Assembly (NCBI GenBank): GCA_964397565.1 | Contig: CAYNJC010000003.1 | Coordinates: forward strand, 116,537 to 180,536 | Source of the DNA: JAPLST01 sp964397565 | Lineage (GTDB): Bacteria; Auribacterota; UBA3054; JAPLST01 | Length of the DNA stretch: 64,000 nt | Direction of reading: 5' to 3' | Part shown: one piece after another, positions 62,701-64,000 of the stretch | Layout: the number at the start of each line of letters is the position of its first letter | How positions within the stretch are numbered: the first letter of the stretch is position 1 | Notes under the pieces: model-generated | Seen by the model: only the letters and a program-made list of their open reading frames with translations | What the model was told of the DNA's origin: nothing | Database searches by the model: none | Translations under genes and position numbers: made by a program

Positions 62701-63849
62701 TAGCGCGGGGTCCATGCTGGCATTGTGGCTGTTCAGCATGCAATAATGCGGCACGACGAAATCGCGATCATCAACCGACGCGGTCGTCGCCGTCGCCGGC
62801 GCCGTGTTGAACGCCACCGTCCCGTCGTTCGCCAGCACTTCGTTGAAATTGACCGCCTCGACACCGTACTGCGCGCCCAGCGTCGAAAGCACATAGTTCT
62901 GGTCGCGGTAGTCCACGATGTTGACCGAGAGCTGATTGAGCTGATTTTGTGTCGCGCCGAACGGCTCAAGCTGGTTGGCCTGCCCGACTTTGCGGCGACA
63001 TTCACGCGGCGTCAGTACATTGATGTCGTTGGCGTCCTCCTCGCTCTGGCCGGTGGTTTCGGGGATGTCCACGGAATACAGCGTGGCGCGCCGCGGAATC
63101 TCGCGCCGCAACATCACCGACATGTCCACCGGCATCTTGCCGATGCTGTTGCGCAGCACGCGCAGCGCCTCGGTCACGCCGGTAAACGCGCGATCATCGC
63201 CCTGCGGCGCAAAGGCGTTGTACTCGCCCGGGTCCTCCACGCCTTCGTCGTCTTCATCCACCACGCCGTCGGCGTCATTGTCAATCCCATCGGACATCAG
63301 AAAGATGTTGTTCTCGTCGTCGTCACCGCGCGCGCCCGGCACACGATTGGCCCCGTAGCGATAGCCGATCAGCGCCTCGGCAAACTTCGGCGGCACGCCC
63401 AGCGCCAACGGCAGATTGATCTCGCCTGGCGTCCAGCCGCTGCCCTGTGACGGTCCGGTCAAGAAGGCGCTGTTCAAATTCGCCTTGCCGGCTTCATCTT
63501 CAACTTGCAGCATGTAGCGCCCCTGCAACGCGCCCCGCGAGTCAAACACATTGATCCAGTGCGGCGCACCGCGCTCCGTGCGCGGCGCAAATTCTTCCAA
63601 GAGCAAATCACGGGTCGTGTCTTTCTCGCCCGTGGCTGTGTGCGACATGTAGACCAGCGCCTTGGCATGCGCCAGGCTGGAATCCAACAACAGGAAGAGC
63701 TGATTCTCGGCGACGGACACGCGCGCGCTGGTTGACTCGATTTGCATGATCACCGCCAGCGATGCCGCCAGCAAGGCTAAAATCACTAAGACGGATAACA
63801 CTGCCAGCAGCGCGACACCGCGCTGTTGTTGCTCGCCTGTGTTTCTCAT
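59794..63849 (-). CDS. gspK: Oversized GspK-like minor pseudopilin with lamin-tail domain
   Basis: 1351 residues. The N-terminus RGVALLAVLSVLVILALLAASLAVI is a type IV pilin/pseudopilin helix lacking a long signal. The C-terminus has the GspK helix-hairpin-helix segment (IGRINVNTASERLVRAMPGM; QKIGDLLKVEGMTPAVFERL). An acidic DNDADGVVDEDDEG stretch near 210 could bind calcium. A lamin-tail-like segment (VMELINVGPRAISLRGWTL) is inserted centrally. GspK is normally about 330 residues and caps the type II secretion pseudopilus, so this is roughly four times larger. ATG 63849 gives the shortest pilin leader. No other gsp gene is in the window. Confidence 0.78.
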   Translation of the reverse strand: MRNTGEQQQRGVALLAVLSVLVILALLAASLAVIMQIESTSARVSVAENQLFLLLDSSLAHAKALVYMSHTATGEKDTTRDLLLEEFAPRTERGAPHWINVFDSRGALQGRYMLQVEDEAGKANLNSAFLTGPSQGSGWTPGEINLPLALGVPPKFAEALIGYRYGANRVPGARGDDDENNIFLMSDGIDNDADGVVDEDDEGVEDPGEYNAFAPQGDDRAFTGVTEALRVLRNSIGKMPVDMSVMLRREIPRRATLYSVDIPETTGQSEEDANDINVLTPRECRRKVGQANQLEPFGATQNQLNQLSVNIVDYRDQNYVLSTLGAQYGVEAVNFNEVLANDGTVAFNTAPATATTASVDDRDFVVPHYCMLNSHNASMDPALWRYATTENAAWDVEVVNQRQVKLLGPAVKFASGSGNYFMSGRRKAVFDHYQDMRRGSDYPPRTVRGENNGNVYNYDSFTWPDNFFRNASITLAQTKADQMTAQQENDPHAQKIVSSTRDGKLTLASSISIAPTVGVTRCVIWGWTGGSGGQSAVKRLPLMLTFQTLQPRKYYVPIVNNWSNHKMSSRVAKAGFSPYNKLDQDDRRPVNHKLTYGGDDTENYETVRASGRGNVDVFYSSGSDSVYDPDVLQYSGWNSAWGMTFMRPEVMELINVGPRAISLRGWTLTFNSGSVVNDVGILDYGRGYSLRASQPDPNPVIMPNGYFYLVNNLKLFNAEFGSGTPNANWGGNASQEVPVWEIPNDSWGVQYEIDKATDQIVNGAHDVRIHVRNEIFRPNQFRGEVVEAVNTLKPVEQKGCAHGCRYVVTENTRNTITIDYNANHDASAHFDPRGWEGSGAGVDRLMILGMPAKGGVVSMTIKNEYKQIVSRTVSYAYLDQEPDTWYGQSAEKTDPTQYNWVVRSKPSIGGQPRQAMNYAMRGRQQDPVFIKNGPLVSIGEVQRVRFGEEFKNVGASANKVGQRVMLSSLANVFDTANIRLEASDTHANCSGWKTAVGKVQLARSTSVTAQDGNWENNQWQDQTLMFLTGKLRGEKYFITGNSRDTVRLTDSGDTTIPRSAPNRLPLQPAKDDVFCLGPGYNSPLCYSRKSGEKGEWHWRNKINVPGTYQLYLFGLNDAISTTEFIEENYNAKLDVYVWNWNNSSYDQLGSNLQYGKDDSIHAGTITPAHISPAGDFKLQLVSSDVSARDTKEQIGKLRQAAVKRQTGNAWFNYAVITPVPVIGRINVNTASERLVRAMPGMDQTLAYNVANGVSAAHGVRVKPYQKIGDLLKVEGMTPAVFERLANLLTLQTTTYTIEAKVEVVLDANRDGLVEESKGDKVLASRHMRYVLRFNPALTGQDSMNVLERYAP

Positions 63850-63906
63850 CTGGAGCTCATCATGAAAATACGAACAATGTTGGTCAAAAGGAGAAAACGT
63901 AACTTC

Positions 63907-63935
63907 AGTGTAGCACATTCGGGCATTGTGGTCAA
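63907..63935 (-). promoter_or_regulatory. Promoter of the GspK-like gene
   Basis: On the minus strand TTGACC (63935-63930), 17-bp spacer, TACACT (63912-63907), about 60 bp before the ATG. Confidence 0.68.
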
Positions 63936-63975
63936 CTGTAGTATGCTAGTGTAGTGTTTCAGTAACGGCTTTACA

Positions 63976-64000
63976 ATGAGAAAGCTTCTTCAAAATATCC
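63976..64000 (+). CDS. Start of a divergent gene cut by the right edge (tentative)
   Basis: ATG at 63976 opens a frame beginning MRKLLQNI that runs off the window. No clear Shine-Dalgarno is visible; placement divergent from the GspK-like gene is the only support. Confidence 0.25.

Overview
The window is GC-rich, gene-dense bacterial chromosome with no rRNA, phage, plasmid or recognisable insertion sequence. The lifestyle looks anaerobic or microaerobic: ThiH and QueH, polyferredoxins, a PerR peroxide regulator and a thioferritin-like protein. It also has PEP-CTERM surface proteins, lamin-tail domains, an oversized GspK and many short palindromic intergenic repeats. Together these suggest a member of the PVC superphylum, perhaps Kiritimatiellota or a related lineage. 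That placement is inference; no rRNA or ribosomal protein is present to test it.

Layout, left to right. 1-6.3 kb: TPR protein (cut by the left edge), glmM, exbB, exbD, tatD, tcdA. 6.3-8.4 kb: a 79-bp tandem repeat array, then perR with its own operator and a DPS-like ferritin behind a second PerR-type box. 8.1-14.3 kb (minus): a decayed vWA-gene fragment, a 1202-residue secreted fusion of an S15/CocE hydrolase with a phospholipase-B-like Ntn hydrolase, and an exbD-exbD-vWA operon. 14.5-17.8 kb (minus): malic enzyme, PHP phosphoesterase and a propeller/membrane protein. 17.9 kb: tRNA-Ala(CGC) with its own promoter and terminator. 18-20 kb (minus): a secreted DUF6765/HEAT-like protein. 20.2-24.4 kb: three secreted proteins of unknown role.

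24.4-28.5 kb: thiamine operon thiF-thiS-thiG-queH-thiH-thiE. It runs on to an M16C peptidase and an alpha/beta hydrolase, followed by hup with its own promoter and terminator. 32.9-35.2 kb: a membrane metallophosphoesterase and a secreted protein. 35.4-37 kb (minus): a PEP-CTERM secreted nuclease. 37.4-41 kb (minus): an ABC-F / zinc-ribbon / adenylate-forming-ligase operon, and a ferredoxin. 41.2-45.9 kb: a four-gene extracytoplasmic redox operon (Tat-exported aldo/keto-reductase-ferredoxin, DUF6599-like, DUF362, NapH-NapG fusion). 46-52 kb: a small secreted protein and a PEP-CTERM GH13 amylase with PKD domains. 52-58 kb (minus): polysaccharide deacetylase, methyltransferase, GT39 and a KaiC-like/PEP-binding fusion, probably for envelope or exopolysaccharide. 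58.5-63.9 kb (minus): prmC and a 1351-residue GspK-like protein.

Many start and stop codons overlap (ATGA), so operons are tight. The promoters I could read are nearly all TTGACA-like, N17, TATACT/TACAAT-like. The most unusual candidates are the S15-PLBD fusion flanked by intact and decayed vWA copies, the four-gene redox operon, and the PerR/DPS-like pair with matching operator sequences.
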